64,000 nt of DNA, taken from NCBI GenBank assembly GCA_029959195.1, contig CP114124.1:1116001-1180000 (forward strand). Reading direction: 5' to 3'. This stretch comes from Dictyophora rubrovolvata. Taxonomy: Eukaryota > Basidiomycota > Agaricomycetes > Phallales > Phallaceae. Below the pieces are notes generated by a model. That model was not told where the DNA came from, did no database searches, and saw only the letters and a list, made by a program, of their open reading frames with translations. The position numbers were made by a program, and so were the translations under genes. How positions within the stretch are numbered: position 1 is the first letter of the stretch; every line of letters begins with the position of its first letter. Positions 1 through 11,000 of the stretch are shown one piece after another.

Positions 1-164
1 ATGGGAGTAGAAAAAAAGAACGGATTGGATGATGTTGAAACCCGTTTCGAAACAAGAAAAACCTATTCGAGTAAAGACCAGAAGCAAAAAATCACCAATT
101 ACAGCTATATTCCATAATAAAAACCTACAAACAAACACTCCGCCCTGCAAAAGATAAAGGGTCC

Positions 165-461
165 TTAGCTACTCGATAATCGAGAAACGAGGACGGCAAT
201 AGCGATGACAGCGCCCCACCGCCATTTCTCCCATATCAAATTTCGCCACCCCAACGCGAATGTCCCAAAAGTTCCACCAGCACGGGCATTTGGTGGATTT
301 CTAGCTATCTGTTTATCGGGACCATTGGGTGTATCTTTTACGGCAGGGGCTGGTGTTTCTTGGTTTGCAGGACTGACAAGAACCGAGCTGGAAGGGGTCG
401 CACTAGCTCCCGACGCCGTTCGTTGCTTTTCATCGGGAATTCCACGTTCTTTTTCTCCCAT
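165..461 (-). CDS. Small predicted tail-anchored protein, unrecognised
   Basis: This is a 98-residue open frame with an ATG start and no family I recognise. The first 60 residues are polar and rich in Pro, Ser, Ala and Thr, so probably disordered. A Trp-rich stretch (GWRNLIWEKWRWG) precedes one hydrophobic segment (AVIAIAVLV) that ends a few residues before the stop. That layout suits a tail-anchored membrane protein. A plus-strand frame overlaps it almost completely, so coding potential is not proven. The hydrophobic C-terminus and ordinary composition favour the minus frame. No neighbour helps, because the next convincing gene starts over 1 kb away. Confidence 0.35.
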   Translation of the reverse strand: MGEKERGIPDEKQRTASGASATPSSSVLVSPANQETPAPAVKDTPNGPDKQIARNPPNARAGGTFGTFALGWRNLIWEKWRWGAVIAIAVLVSRLSSS

Positions 462-1531
462 ATTAGGAAGATCCCTCGCTGAAGGTGTACAATACTATAA
501 AATGTCAGCGCGAGTGACTTAAAAGCTATTCAAATGGAATTTTCCATACGTCAGGAAAGGCATCTCTAAATCGCTTCTGTGTTAAATTCCACGCATGACT
601 CCTGCTCGCTAGAGCCCGCTTATCTTGAGTGCCACTCGAGAGTCCTCCAGTTGTCATCTCATCCGATAACATGAACGATAGTAACCCTGTGAGACTATTG
701 AAAAGAAAAAGACAATCAGTCCGTCGAAACACGTGATCCTGGATTTATGTCTCGTACATAGTAGCGACGCTCCACGCGGGATTCCACTACAGTAAGGAGA
801 GTGTGTGTTAATAACGTACAGAGATATAGGCCAGGCGATCTACGTACAGTCCCCGGGTGAAAATCCGACATCGAGAAGCAAATTCTCTTATCTGGTTGGA
901 AGCGGCCAGAAGGAGTTAACATCTATAGAGCGTAAAGTTAATCAATGACAAAAAGTTTTGATCTAACCGTAGCTTCACATACCTTGATCCCTGGGGGTTT
1001 AAACGGGTATTCGGGTGGAAACAATAAGACGCCATGATATTCACCATCAGCATATGGTGAATCGGGCGGACCACGCTACAGGAAGCATCAGATTCCGAGT
1101 GATTTTGAAGATTAGACACGCCGTACAATTATATAATTCCCTTTGAAAGTGTCTCATTCGATAACATGTACTCTGAAATAGATCACAACACTTACATGTT
1201 AGGACGTTCTTCTCATCCGGTGTCGCCCAAACGAATGGAGGCGGTTCCTTCTGCATTGTGGCGTATTCTTTGCTTAACTATAAGACGGGATCAGTACTAC
1301 GCTAAGCATGTCGACATACCCCGACAACTCTACACGTACTCGTTTCGTAGCTGCCTTGGTGGCCATGATTTAGTAGTAGTGGAGATGAAGGAAATGTTAT
1401 GACAAGTTGCGGCTTAGGTAATCTAATTATTAGTTAAGGCTGTTCCGTCCGGAGACGCAAAGTGTCCGTGCACTGGGAAAATACAATTACAAAGTAAATT
1501 CGATAATGTACATTTTTTCGTTTCTGTCCAA
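462..1531. other. Intergenic stretch without recognised gene
   Basis: About 1.07 kb between the small ORF and the 3' end of CWC27. Several short frames of about 70 codons exist on both strands. None shows a domain, signal peptide or consistent splice pattern, and they overlap one another. An E-box-like CACGTG lies near 730. I see no RNA gene or transposon here. Confidence 0.5.
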
Positions 1532-3656
1532 CTATCTATGTCTGTGGCCGTGTCCAGGTCGGTGTTTTCTCTGATTTCTCCGGCGTTCAGCTTCTTCCTC
1601 TTTAGCACGAGCACTGCGATTTCGCGGATCAATAACTTCATAATCTCTTTGAGCTCGTTCAACTTCGGCTGTGTTATCTTTCGGAAAATGAAGCCGATGA
1701 GAAATCCAAGTTTTATCATTATCGACTTCTATGCCTTCTTCCTCTCCATCTGCCATACCTTTCGCCATGGAGCGTGTTTAGTACCCCTTGTTGTTTGCAT
1801 AAAGTGGCAGTGAAGAGATCTGCTCACCTTCTTCATTACCTGTCTCTTTCATTTCCTCATCCTCATCATCGTATGGTAAATCCTGTAAACTTCCCTTGAA
1901 GCTATTCAATTTGGTAATGAGATCGGTCTCGTCTCTCCGCTTTTTCTTCCCGTCTCGATCTCTTTCTATCGTCCGAGTTTTGTACTTCGCTATCTCGGCC
2001 TGCAAAAGCAGTGCACCCTGCCCTTTCTTTTTCTTCTCGTTGATTTCCTCGTCTGATTCACTGTCAAGAGCTGCACGTTTTTTGGCAAGACTACGAATTG
2101 AAGCTTCCATTTTGGCAATTTCGTCTTGTCGCCGATCACTTTTGGAAAATGGAAAACATTTTTAGTTTTAGTACAAGAGTAACATACGTAATATCAACGT
2201 CTAGCGTACCCCTCTGATACTTGTTCTTTCTTTTTCTTTTCCCGAGTTTTGGACGAATCTGCATGAGTTCTGCCACTGCTGTCTTCCTGGAATCGATCAG
2301 TACATAATTGATTGGACATTTTTGTAAACTACCTTGGCCTGCGAAGTCTCTCCGCTTATAGTCGGCTTTGGCTTTGGTGCCGGTTCAAGTTTAGAAGGAT
2401 TGGAAGGAAACTCAGGCACAGCCATTGGCACTGTATCCGGCTGTACAAGATCCGGTCTCATAATATTCTTCTTTACGAACGCAGCGTCTTCTTCTTCCAT
2501 ATCAGCATCCTGCCCAAACGACAATAGCTTCGTATTCCTAGAAAAATGAGAACATTGGAAAATATGGAAACAGACCAGTAAACACATACTTTTTAAAGTT
2601 CTTTTTGCGAGAGGCTTCTTCTCTTTCTCGATTACTTTGCTCTCGTGCTAGTTCCTGTGCTCGTTTTTCGGCTGCCGTGATGCGCGGTATAATATCACCG
2701 AACGGGTCTTCGAGGATTTTTATTGTCCGAATCTTGGGAGGGCTGGAGACAACATGAAGTATAATATCTATATGGAGGAGGTGTTTGGAACCATACTATA
2801 CCGGTCGATCTCCTTGGAGTTCTAAATCATGTTTAATTAGCCAATCTGCGTGGAAAATACATTGGAAACTAACTCACCTAATTGACCTATCTTCAGAACA
2901 TCTACTCGTATATATCAAGCATTAACTTATTTCTTTACAGTGTATATATGAAGTCCTACGCACTAAAGATCGTATCTCCCACGCATCTACCAAACAGAGT
3001 ATGTTTACCATGCAGCTCATCAGCACGATCTGATAAAATCGTTGAACAATCCACTTGAACATATGAAGACGGAACATACCAAGTGTGATAAAAAACTAGT
3101 GCGCGGACTTTAAGTTTTAGTCTCTTTGAATGTGACGAAGACGACATTACTTGAGAATCATTTGTATCCTTTTCTCCATTATTTGCCATTCCTACAAGGC
3201 CACGATGTGTAAACCGAAGCCGTGGGTGTATTTCATGCTCGAAAGATTCTGAGAAAAAACGAAATATCAATGATTCATGGAAGATGTTTCTCGAAACAAT
3301 AATTTCTGACCTCCATAGAAAGATTCTCCACCATTTCCGGTACCTGTTCGATCTCCAGTCTGGACAAGAAAGTCTGGTACAACCCGATGGAAAATGACGC
3401 CATCATAATAGCCTTTCAAAAGAATAATAACGCTCATTAGTTCGCAGAATTCGGCGAAACGTGCAGCACTGGGCACCTTCCAGAGACAGTGCTATAAAAT
3501 TCCGACACGCTTTTGGAGTTTCCTACAGGCGAAAACAATTAAAGAACGTTGACTCGAGGATAATTTGTAGAGCCATACTTTTGCCCATAACTCGATTTCG
3601 ATGTCACCAACGGTCGTCTCGATTAGCACGCGTCCGTTGGTTGGAAGAGTAGCCAT
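1532..3656 (-). CDS. CWC27: Spliceosome-associated cyclophilin CWC27
   Basis: This is a cyclophilin-type peptidyl-prolyl isomerase homolog that acts in the nucleus with activated spliceosomes. The start at 3656 opens with [20 protein letters not shown], the usual CWC27 beginning, and continues after introns with [16 protein letters not shown], then [17 protein letters not shown] and [11 protein letters not shown]. Later exons give the [14 protein letters not shown] strand, then a long acidic and Lys/Arg-rich tail (about 1778-2590). The tail ends in TWISHRLHF and [10 protein letters not shown], which are hallmarks of the CWC27 C-terminus. The last intron joins NEEG to MADGEEEG in frame. At least seven exons with short introns are needed. 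CWC27 orthologs are often weak or inactive as isomerases and serve as scaffolds with CWC22. That role is inferred from the family. Confidence 0.9.
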
Positions 3657-4282
3657 GAAATCCGTGGGAACTTACTTTAGCCGGACTTCGTCTCCCAGTA
3701 GTTCGTTCAATGGAGATCGTATCCGCAACGGTCAAATGTTTTTATTGATGAATTGAATGTAATTTGAATCTGTAATAACTAAGTAACTAGATTGGGTGAG
3801 AAACATTGCAGAAGTATAATGACTATCAAAAGAGAAAATGCAAACAGCGAGGACTTGAACAAATTCATATAGTAAATATACTCTCTAAATTAAGATTATA
3901 AGGGAATTGGTAAACTGTTGAACGACGAGTGACGACTTCGAATTTCGAAAGCACGGGGGAAGACGAAGATTTGCTGGATATATCTGAGGGTTTGGACCTC
4001 AAGCTCTTACCGGTAACTTTTACTTCACTAATCTTCAAATGTTAGCTTTTCATGAGACGAAACCTCAATATAAGACCGAATGACTCAACTGCAGACAATA
4101 AACTGTGTTGTTACGTTAGTTCGTGCTGTCAAATTTGCATCAGTCAGTCAATCATGAATCGAATCGTTTACAAACCTATCAGTAGTAACAAAGGAGATAT
4201 GAAGAACCGCTGGAACTGATTTACTATTCAATATTCAATCTTCATCTATTATCACGGGTAAGCATGAAGACATCAGTCGACA
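3657..4282. other. Intergenic: CWC27 promoter and 3' flank of the orphan gene
   Basis: About 0.63 kb between two minus-strand genes. It is AT-rich with no open frame that looks coding on either strand. It presumably carries the CWC27 promoter on its left and the terminator of the orphan gene on its right. I recognise no repeat or RNA gene. Confidence 0.4.
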
Positions 4283-5095
4283 TCAAACTGAACTCCTTTC
4301 CGTTGGATGAATCCTCTCTGAATCTGCCGAGTCTGACAGCGACTGGGTTCGTTCAACGGGTCTAAACATGCGAGTCATCAACCTGATCTCATTGGCCAAA
4401 TCAATCAGTCGCTCGCGACCTCGTCTTTTGTTCAAGTTATGACACCACCATCTTTTCGGTGCCACTTCAGCAAAATTGGTATGCTTCAGATGCGTGCGGA
4501 GGGCGGGAGTAACCAATCGCTGCTTTGGATTCATGTTCATGACCATAAAACGATCACCGAGGCATTGCAGCCCATAAACAACATCAACACTATCTGCTCC
4601 GACATCATCTTTTGTGTATTTGAGGAGCTTATTTTTCAGCTCCTGGTGCGCTTGAGCACGATGGCGGGCAGATTCATAACGACAGCCCGGTTTGATTTCA
4701 ATGACGCAGGCGACGGTACCCCCATACAATTTGATGATATAATGAACGGTGAGCTCGGTGCCTTCCATCCAGTGCTTGAAAGTAACATCAAAACCGGCTT
4801 CCGCGTGAAAGATGCGGTAGAGGAGCGTGAGCCATGGTCCATACCCATCATCGCCTGTGCAAGACGACTTGAACTGATCCCTGAGGCGTCGATCGAATAC
4901 GTATTCTGGTATGAGTAACTGAGAATGACGTTCGTGAGAGCTGGTAATGGCAGAGTTTCCGAGAGCTGAATCGGGCTCAGACTGAGAGAAGTCATCGGTT
5001 TGGTGTGTGGTAACGGTTGAACAGGATCCAGACTGATGTGGGAACACCTGGAATTACGAAAAAGATACAACACAAAATCAAGCGAACCTTACCAT
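4283..5095 (-). CDS. Orphan protein with PD-(D/E)XK-like signature
   Basis: No named family recognised; about 255 residues. The main exon runs 5047-4283. It opens at a splice acceptor (ttccag before GTG TTC), so the ATG is most simply the codon at 5093-5095, directly followed by the donor GTAAGG. That makes exon 1 the start codon alone. The first 35 residues are Ser/Thr-rich and probably disordered. The core (about residues 45-200) has YGPWLTLLYRIF, then a strand-turn-strand ending in CVIEIKPG, then a helix with AHQELKNKLLKY. An E-x-K strand followed by a helix with Gln recalls PD-(D/E)XK nuclease folds. This is inference from short motifs only, and the upstream acidic residue is not certain. 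The C-terminus has a basic patch (NKRRGRERL). It may instead be a non-catalytic basidiomycete family. Confidence 0.6.
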
Positions 5096-5406
5096 GTCAG
5101 AAAAAAATCAAACGTGCTTTGAAGAAAAATACTAAATTGGAGATGATTTGCAACCAACGTCACAAAAAAAGGCGCAAATCGTGCGAAACTGGTTGCATCC
5201 GACTGTTTACAAGGTCTTTCGTATGTTTGCTAGCCATCATTTCACTCATTCATACACTCTGTATATAGCATAATGGGTATATTCAACGGGTACTGTCACC
5301 CGAAAACAGCATATCCAAGGATATATTTGTTACAAGTAGTCTAGTAGCCGAGGAACAAGCTTCCTACTTTCGTAACCCAGAGGAATTGAGTGTTTATTCA
5401 TGTTGC

Positions 5407-6255
5407 TCAAGCACAATCGGCAACGATGTTCCAGAACTGTGCGTTTGCGAATGAGTTAAATCCACACCCCCGTTTATGAACATGTGTCTTACCTGGTGAG
5501 GCTGGCTCGAAGCACAGTCATCAAGCTTGATGACATTATTTTCCACGTCGAGGAATGAGGCGCACTGTCCCTCGTTCGCAGACTGGATCTGACAGCTAGT
5601 AGCACCGTTTGTTGTGCAGTTTTGGCAGGTTATGAAAAACTGGATTGACAGTTAGCAACATCCCACCTCCCCGGGCTAGCTGTTGTTAGATAGTACATAC
5701 TTGGGCAGATTGGGCGACCTGTTTAGCAGAGAAAATATCTGGACATGCAAAGGAATCGACTGGGCCACCATCGCCATTCACACAAACGTTTGAGGTAGGC
5801 CCAGCAGAGACAATGGCAAAGCTATTGCCATTGTTCACAGGTTGGATTGACCACAATTGGTTGTTGCGTGCTTGAGTCCCAGCAGAGGCATTCGTTTTGG
5901 GCTGCAAGAAGGAAAATATTTAAGTAATGACAAGCTGAAGAACGGATTATAGCATACAACCGTACCAAAAGAGATGCGGTTTCGAAGTTGTTGGCGACAA
6001 CCTCTTCAGCTTGCCAGACGCTATTCTCTGTTTCAGGCGTAAGCTGTGACAGTCAATGAGCCTGTAAAAAGCCAGACAAGACTCACGAATGCTCGTTGAC
6101 TGGAGGAAATAGTGAAGCGTCGCATTAAGTCCATTAACTCGGCAAATACTATCACTCGGACCAGCATCGGGAGGTCCATCGCGGGCTTCCACAACTGGGG
6201 TGGCAGACGAAATGCCTGCGAGAAGGGCAACAAAGCACAGAGAAAGTTTGAACAT
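5407..6255 (-). CDS. Small secreted protein, ricin-B/beta-trefoil-like
   Basis: A predicted secreted protein of roughly 180 residues in five or so exons. It starts with a signal peptide (MFKLSLCFVALLAGISSATP). A middle exon carries NNQLWSIQPV and a Gly/Asp turn region typical of the QxW-containing lobes of ricin-B-like beta-trefoil lectins. The last exons give a Cys-rich stretch (TCQNC, SCQIQSANEGQCASF), then LDDCASSQPHQ joined to FWNIVADCA and a TGA stop. QFWNI is a second QxW-like lobe. Exons from 5407 to 5907 join cleanly in phase 0. The junction after SDSICR is less certain. The domain call rests on the QxW pattern, not a search. A carbohydrate-binding role outside the cell is inferred. 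A TATA box lies about 75 bases upstream. Confidence 0.65.
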
Positions 6256-6327
6256 TATGGTAAAACTGATGAAAGATTTAAATTTAATAGGATGGGTGAT
6301 TCTGAAGTCTCATAGCAGCTCATGCAG

Positions 6328-6335
6328 CTTTTATA
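6328..6335 (-). promoter_or_regulatory. TATA box of the secreted lectin-like gene
   Basis: TATAAAAG on the minus strand, 73-80 bases upstream of the start codon at 6255. Spacing and sequence suit a core promoter for a regulated secreted protein. Confidence 0.55.
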
Positions 6336-6442
6336 CCAGCTGGTCTGGTTAACCCTTCAGCGGAATGTATCACAAGTGTAAGTAATGATTTACCATTTTT
6401 CCGACCTGATACGGGTCAGATGGGCACTGTATATTTAGAGAC

Positions 6443-6500
6443 GGAGTGCTCGGCGCAACTTGAAGTACTACTAGCAGATGCGTAATGGAGTGCTCGGCGC
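6443..6500. repeat. Pair of 14-bp direct repeats in a divergent promoter
   Basis: GGAGTGCTCGGCGC occurs exactly at 6443-6456 and again at 6487-6500, start to start 44 bases, about four helical turns. It lies between the divergently transcribed lectin-like gene and the sulfoxide reductase gene. Same-face spacing suggests paired transcription factor sites, which is inference. Confidence 0.5.
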
Positions 6501-6681
6501 GAGTGTCTTGAACATACACTTGCTACTAAGTGACTTATAACTAAACGAAGCATGATGATATCAAATGTGCTAAAGATCTGACTTACTCGGGTCTGAATAT
6601 TTGAATTCTCGTTCGGGACGCCATGCGGAACAAGCAGGCAATGGATGGGCCGCTCGCAATAGCACATGCCACATCTAGTAC

Positions 6682-6707
6682 ATCAGTGTTTTATATCAGT
6701 GTTTTAG
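6682..6707. repeat. Two tandem 13-bp repeats upstream of the sulfoxide reductase
   Basis: ATCAGTGTTTTAT is followed at once by ATCAGTGTTTTAG. The pair lies about 150-175 bases upstream of the reductase start codon. It could be replication slippage or a duplicated binding site; nothing else in the sequence decides. Confidence 0.5.
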
Positions 6708-6856
6708 TGTTCTTTGCGTTTATTACAGGTCTCTGCAGGTTTCCGCACAACGTTACTTAGTACCGTAGGCTTGGCATGCAGCTTACCTATGTCAATGCTG
6801 GCAGCGGCCGGGAATTGCGCGAACCCATCCGGTTATTGGTTTTTCCTCGATTATCC

Positions 6857-7558
6857 ATGCCTCATGCTGATTCTTCGTTAATTCCTTCAAACATTGTAAC
6901 AAAATCCGAATTCTATGAATTTATAACTCCTCAACTGCGTAGTTTGCTCGAGGGACAACGTAATTGGGTATGCTTAAAAAATGATCGGCTAGATGAATAC
7001 ACCTAATCATCTTCCACTATTACTTCCAGATAACCAACTTATCCAATGCTGCGTCCTTATTGTATCATTCTTTTCAAAGCTTTTCATCATGTTTTGGATC
7101 TGACGATAGAGCTGTGAATTGGACTGGTGAGCACTGGTCTGTTGCATTTGCTTTCTTTTAGTATTACAACTCAATTTTCAGGATTCTACCTCAAATCTTC
7201 AATGTTTCCACTCTCCTCGGAGGAAAAAACAAGATCAGAAAATGTACTTTTACTAGGACCCTTCTCTGGAAAACCAGCATGTCAGTTTATCCGCGCTCTA
7301 TTGGGCAAAGGCGTATGTGCAGACGCATTCGTTTATTGTAAAACCGTGATCGTAGAAGACGTAGACGCGTACCCTGGCCACATTGCATGCGACGGTGAAA
7401 CTAAAAGTGAGATAGTCTTGCCCATCGTCGTAAACAACGAAGCGATTGGAGTTTTGGACCTGGACTGTCTCGCAACAGCTGGTTTCGACGAAGAAGATCG
7501 CAAAGGCTTAGAGGAGATTGTCAAAGTAATCGTTGATTCTTGCGATTGGTATATATGA
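6857..7558 (+). CDS. Free methionine-R-sulfoxide reductase (GAF domain)
   Basis: A fRMsr-type enzyme that reduces free methionine-(R)-sulfoxide in the cytosol, using thioredoxin or a similar donor. Three exons join in frame: the first ends RNW, the second ends VNWTG, and the third starts FYLKSS. The GAF fold carries the family's Cys signature: LLGPFSGKPAC, GKGVC, and PGHIACD, followed by SEIVLPIV and AIGVLDLD. All three conserved cysteines are present. I chose the start at 6857 (MPHADSS) because it gives the usual short N-terminus before the EFYEFITPQLRSLL helix. Length is close to the family norm of about 170-180 residues. Its 3' end and the facing end of the CysRS gene lie in a tandem duplication (see 7397-8226). 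A degraded copy of this gene's last exon sits downstream. Confidence 0.92.
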
Positions 7559-7644
7559 TAGTGAAAAGAATGTGGCTGAATTAAAAGAAGTACGAGTACA
7601 CTGAAAATATGCGACCGTTCTTCATCTATTGGTTCTTCGTTCTA

Positions 7645-7805
7645 CTCTTTTTAGAGAGCTTGCCAATCTGCTAGTGCATGCAACCATGGTTGCAATTCAC
7701 ATCGTCTACGCAGCTTCTGTTTTACCATTGACTTTGGAACCAGTCTCACCCGTCAGAGCCTAAAGGGAATCCGAATCCGACGGGCCTCATCCCAACTTGC
7801 ATCGA
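7645..7805 (-). pseudogene. Decayed copy of the CysRS 3' coding end
   Basis: This minus-strand stretch matches the last coding exon of CysRS at about 8090-8226, including AAAGGGAATCC and CTCATCCCAACTTGCAT. It differs by many substitutions and small indels and has no usable frame. It lies just downstream of the sulfoxide reductase stop and has no promoter, so it is a duplication relic. The divergence suggests an old event. Confidence 0.65.
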
Positions 7806-7838
7806 TAAGAATACTCGGGACACTGAAGACGAAACTAG

Positions 7839-7985
7839 AAGTAATATTGTACTATACCAGCTTGAATGAAGTGTGGCGTGTTGGCAGTCCTGTCTCGTAG
7901 CAGCCGGGTTCGGCGAAGATCATCTCAAAGGCTTAAAAGATATTGTCGAAATAATCTAATCGATTCGATCGGAATATACACTCAG
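7839..7985 (+). pseudogene. Decayed copy of the sulfoxide reductase 3' end
   Basis: Plus-strand similarity to 7397-7560 begins at GAAACTAGAAGT and is clearest over about 7885-7960, where the segment encoding the final helix (KGLEEIVKVI) is recognisable. Substitutions and an interior deletion have closed the frame. It lies between the working reductase and the end of CysRS and is read here as the second A block of the tandem duplication. Confidence 0.65.
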
Positions 7986-8058
7986 AAGAAAAAAAAATAA
8001 ACAAACCGAAGGAAAGCATGAATATCACAAGTATATTTACATTGGCCAACCCCTCTGT

Positions 8059-11000
8059 TTATTCTAATTTTCCACCCTGTTCCTCCCTTTGGAAAGCTTC
8101 CCAATCCGCATGCAATTTTTGCTGCATCTCCCATTGTTTACGCAATTTCTTTTGTTGACTTTTATTGATTTCGGCACCTGTTCCATCTGTCAAAGGGAAT
8201 CCGTCCTCATCCCAACTTCCATAGGCTCCAAATTCGACATTGGGAGGTTTGAATAATTCATTAGGAGGAACTCTCCCCTTTTCTAATTTCGCGAGCTTCT
8301 TCTGTCTTTCTGCAGCCAGTGCTTCAACTTTCTTGGCCGCCTTGGCTTCAGCGACTGCAATTTTCTCGTCTCGAAGGCGAATAAGAGTGGCAGCAGGTAC
8401 CAGTTTGACGAGTGCTTTCCCGTCTGCAAAATCTCCGTAAACAACGCCACGTTATATAACTTGAAATAACATTACCTTCTTGATCGTCTAAAGCAACGCC
8501 CAAGGGTATCAAATCTACATCTCGGAATTTATCGCAGAACTCTAGGACTTGTTTCGGTGGTGCACCCGCTCGAGCCAGACTCCGCACATTATCTCGGAAA
8601 GTGGAGAATACTTGCAAATACGGCATTAAGATTGTTTCACGCTAAAAACGCTTCCATGAGAAAATGTAGTCTTTTTTTTATGAGCAGATTCCCAATTACG
8701 TCACCGGATGTCTCCTGTCCTTCAAGAACACTTTCGCCCCAACCAATGGATCCCTCGACATAAGGTCCTTCGCCTAATCCAAACATGCGCAACGTCTTGG
8801 TGGTCCAGCGAGCAACGTTGGCAAGTACACCCACATTAGCTTTATTCGACGTTTGAGAGATGTAAATATTCGATTTTGAGACAAGACCCAGAAGAACGCT
8901 CAGTGCCTGTTGAGTATTGAATGAATCGCAAAGAGCCTCTCTAAATGCATGTTGTGCTTTAACAAGTCTAATCATCACTTGAGTCAGCTCAACGTTTGTC
9001 AAAAAATATGAACTCTTACTGATCAGCGAGATCACGTTCAGCGGCTTTGTATACAGGTCGATAACCCTTTTCATTGTTCGCTTGAGCGATCAGCGCTTTC
9101 ACATTCGTAAAGAAATTCTAATAAAGATGAGTCAAGAGCTCTCTTCTGGGAACAGATATATGTACTGACGTCAAAGGATGTTTCGATACCCCTGACTTCT
9201 CCCTTCATAACAGCTTCTTGGAAATCCATCCGTGAGTTCCAAGGAACGAGCATAAATGCTAATCGCAATTGCCGTGGTGTATATCTTTGAAGGATTTCCT
9301 AATGATTACGGATTAGCAAAGAAAGACGAATATAATCTTACGGAATAAACGCACGCTAATCGTGATATAGTTTTTGAGAGATTTGCTCATCTTTAGGCCT
9401 TCGATATGAAGCTGACCTGTGTGGAGGAAGTAGTTGACCCATTGACGACAATCATGGTACGCCTAAATTATATAGAAGGATTACTTCAAAAAGAGACAAA
9501 AACGCAAGGCGCGACTAACTTCAGACTGAGCGATTTCATTATCATGATGTGGGAATGCCAAATCGCTACCCCCTGAATGTATGTCCATAGTAGGCCCAAG
9601 GACGTCTGAGGCCATCACAGAACACTCGATATGCCACCCCGGACGACCAGGTCCCCAAATAGACGGCCATGAAGGCTCCCCTGGTTTCGAAGCTTTCCAG
9701 AGTGCGAAATCAGCGTCGTAGCGCGATGATGCCTGAGATAAAGCGCCTTAAAAAATATCGTTGAATATATACGAACGTAAACAATCTTTCTCAAAGGACG
9801 TCTGTACCTTCTCCTTCCTGCATCAGTGCGCGGTTACCCTTACTCCAGGGTTCTAGTTTGAGATAAACGTGCTGCCAATCAGCCTCTTCGCCTGTGCTCG
9901 TATGTCCTTTGGCATTGTCGTATGCACGAGTATCAAAATATACGGAGCCGTCTAACTCATAAGCGAATCCGCGGTCGATCAACACTTTAACAAAGTCGAC
10001 AATCTCTTCTACGAACCTGGGATCCATGGTTGAAAACGCGCCTGTGGAGACAATCTCTTTGAAATGCTTACTCTGTTACGCGAGTTAGTGTATCTGGTGG
10101 TAAAACTCGCAACTTCCGCATATCTTTCATAAAATCATTTTCCCAATAGATGGTGTGTTCCTTGAAAATGGCTTGATCTGTAATAGAATGACCGTACTTG
10201 ATTGTAATTAGTAATAGATATGGAAAGCAATAATCATGTACCACACCTGCGCATCTAGTGTTGGGGCTAAGATGTCTCGTGACGCCTCTATTAGATTATG
10301 TGCCGCAGTCTGAGAATCCTCAGACGATAGGTTCTTAATAACCGAGCCTTTGGAAGCCTCGATAGCATTATATGCAGCTTGCTATTTATAATAAGTAACC
10401 ACGAATCGTTGATATTTTATCTTGCTAAGAGATAACTCAGCGCATACCAAGGCAGTTAAGTGCATCCCGAATTTCTCATCCCGTGCAATGCATGCCAATT
10501 TCCATGCAGGGTCTTTCTCTGAAAGGCCAACTATTTCGGAAAATGTTCCCATCTCTTGTCCTTGAGGTGGTTTTTTATCCGATGGTAAACCTTTTGAAAG
10601 CTGCGAGTTGAAATACGATATCCAGCTACTTTGGGCTTGTTCAATTAATTCGGATGTAAGTGATTTTGTTTTCGATATTAATTCTTTAAGAAGATAGTTC
10701 CGACGAGAACGTTGGATAATCTATGGTAGATCTGTAAGGGAAGTTCGTCGATTGGAAAACAACCTCTCACCTTGTCATCAATATCGGTGATATTCATAAC
10801 GAAATGGACATTGTAACCAAAATAGTCTGTCAAGATCCGACGGAGAATATCTTGCGTAACATAGTTCCTATATTAAACCAACTCAAAACAGATCAGCGAG
10901 GAAAGATCAGAATTAAAATCGTACCGAGCATGCCCCACATGCGAAGCATCGTAAACGGTGGGACCGCAGCTATACCAAGATACATTCCGGCCTTTTAAAG

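Larger units (their letters stand above)
7397..8226. repeat. Diverged tandem duplication across two convergent gene ends
   Basis: Four blocks alternate as A1-B1-A2-B2. A1 (about 7397-7560) is the 3' end of the sulfoxide reductase and A2 (about 7839-7985) is a decayed copy. B2 (about 8090-8226) is the 3' coding end of CysRS and B1 (about 7645-7805) is a decayed copy. Matching points in each pair lie roughly 430-445 bases apart, so one unit of that size was duplicated in tandem. The outer blocks A1 and B2 remain in the working genes and the inner blocks became junk. Examples of shared words are GAAACTA-AAGT and CAAAGGCTTA in A, and AAAGGGAATCCG and CTCATCCCAACTT in B. Confidence 0.75.
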
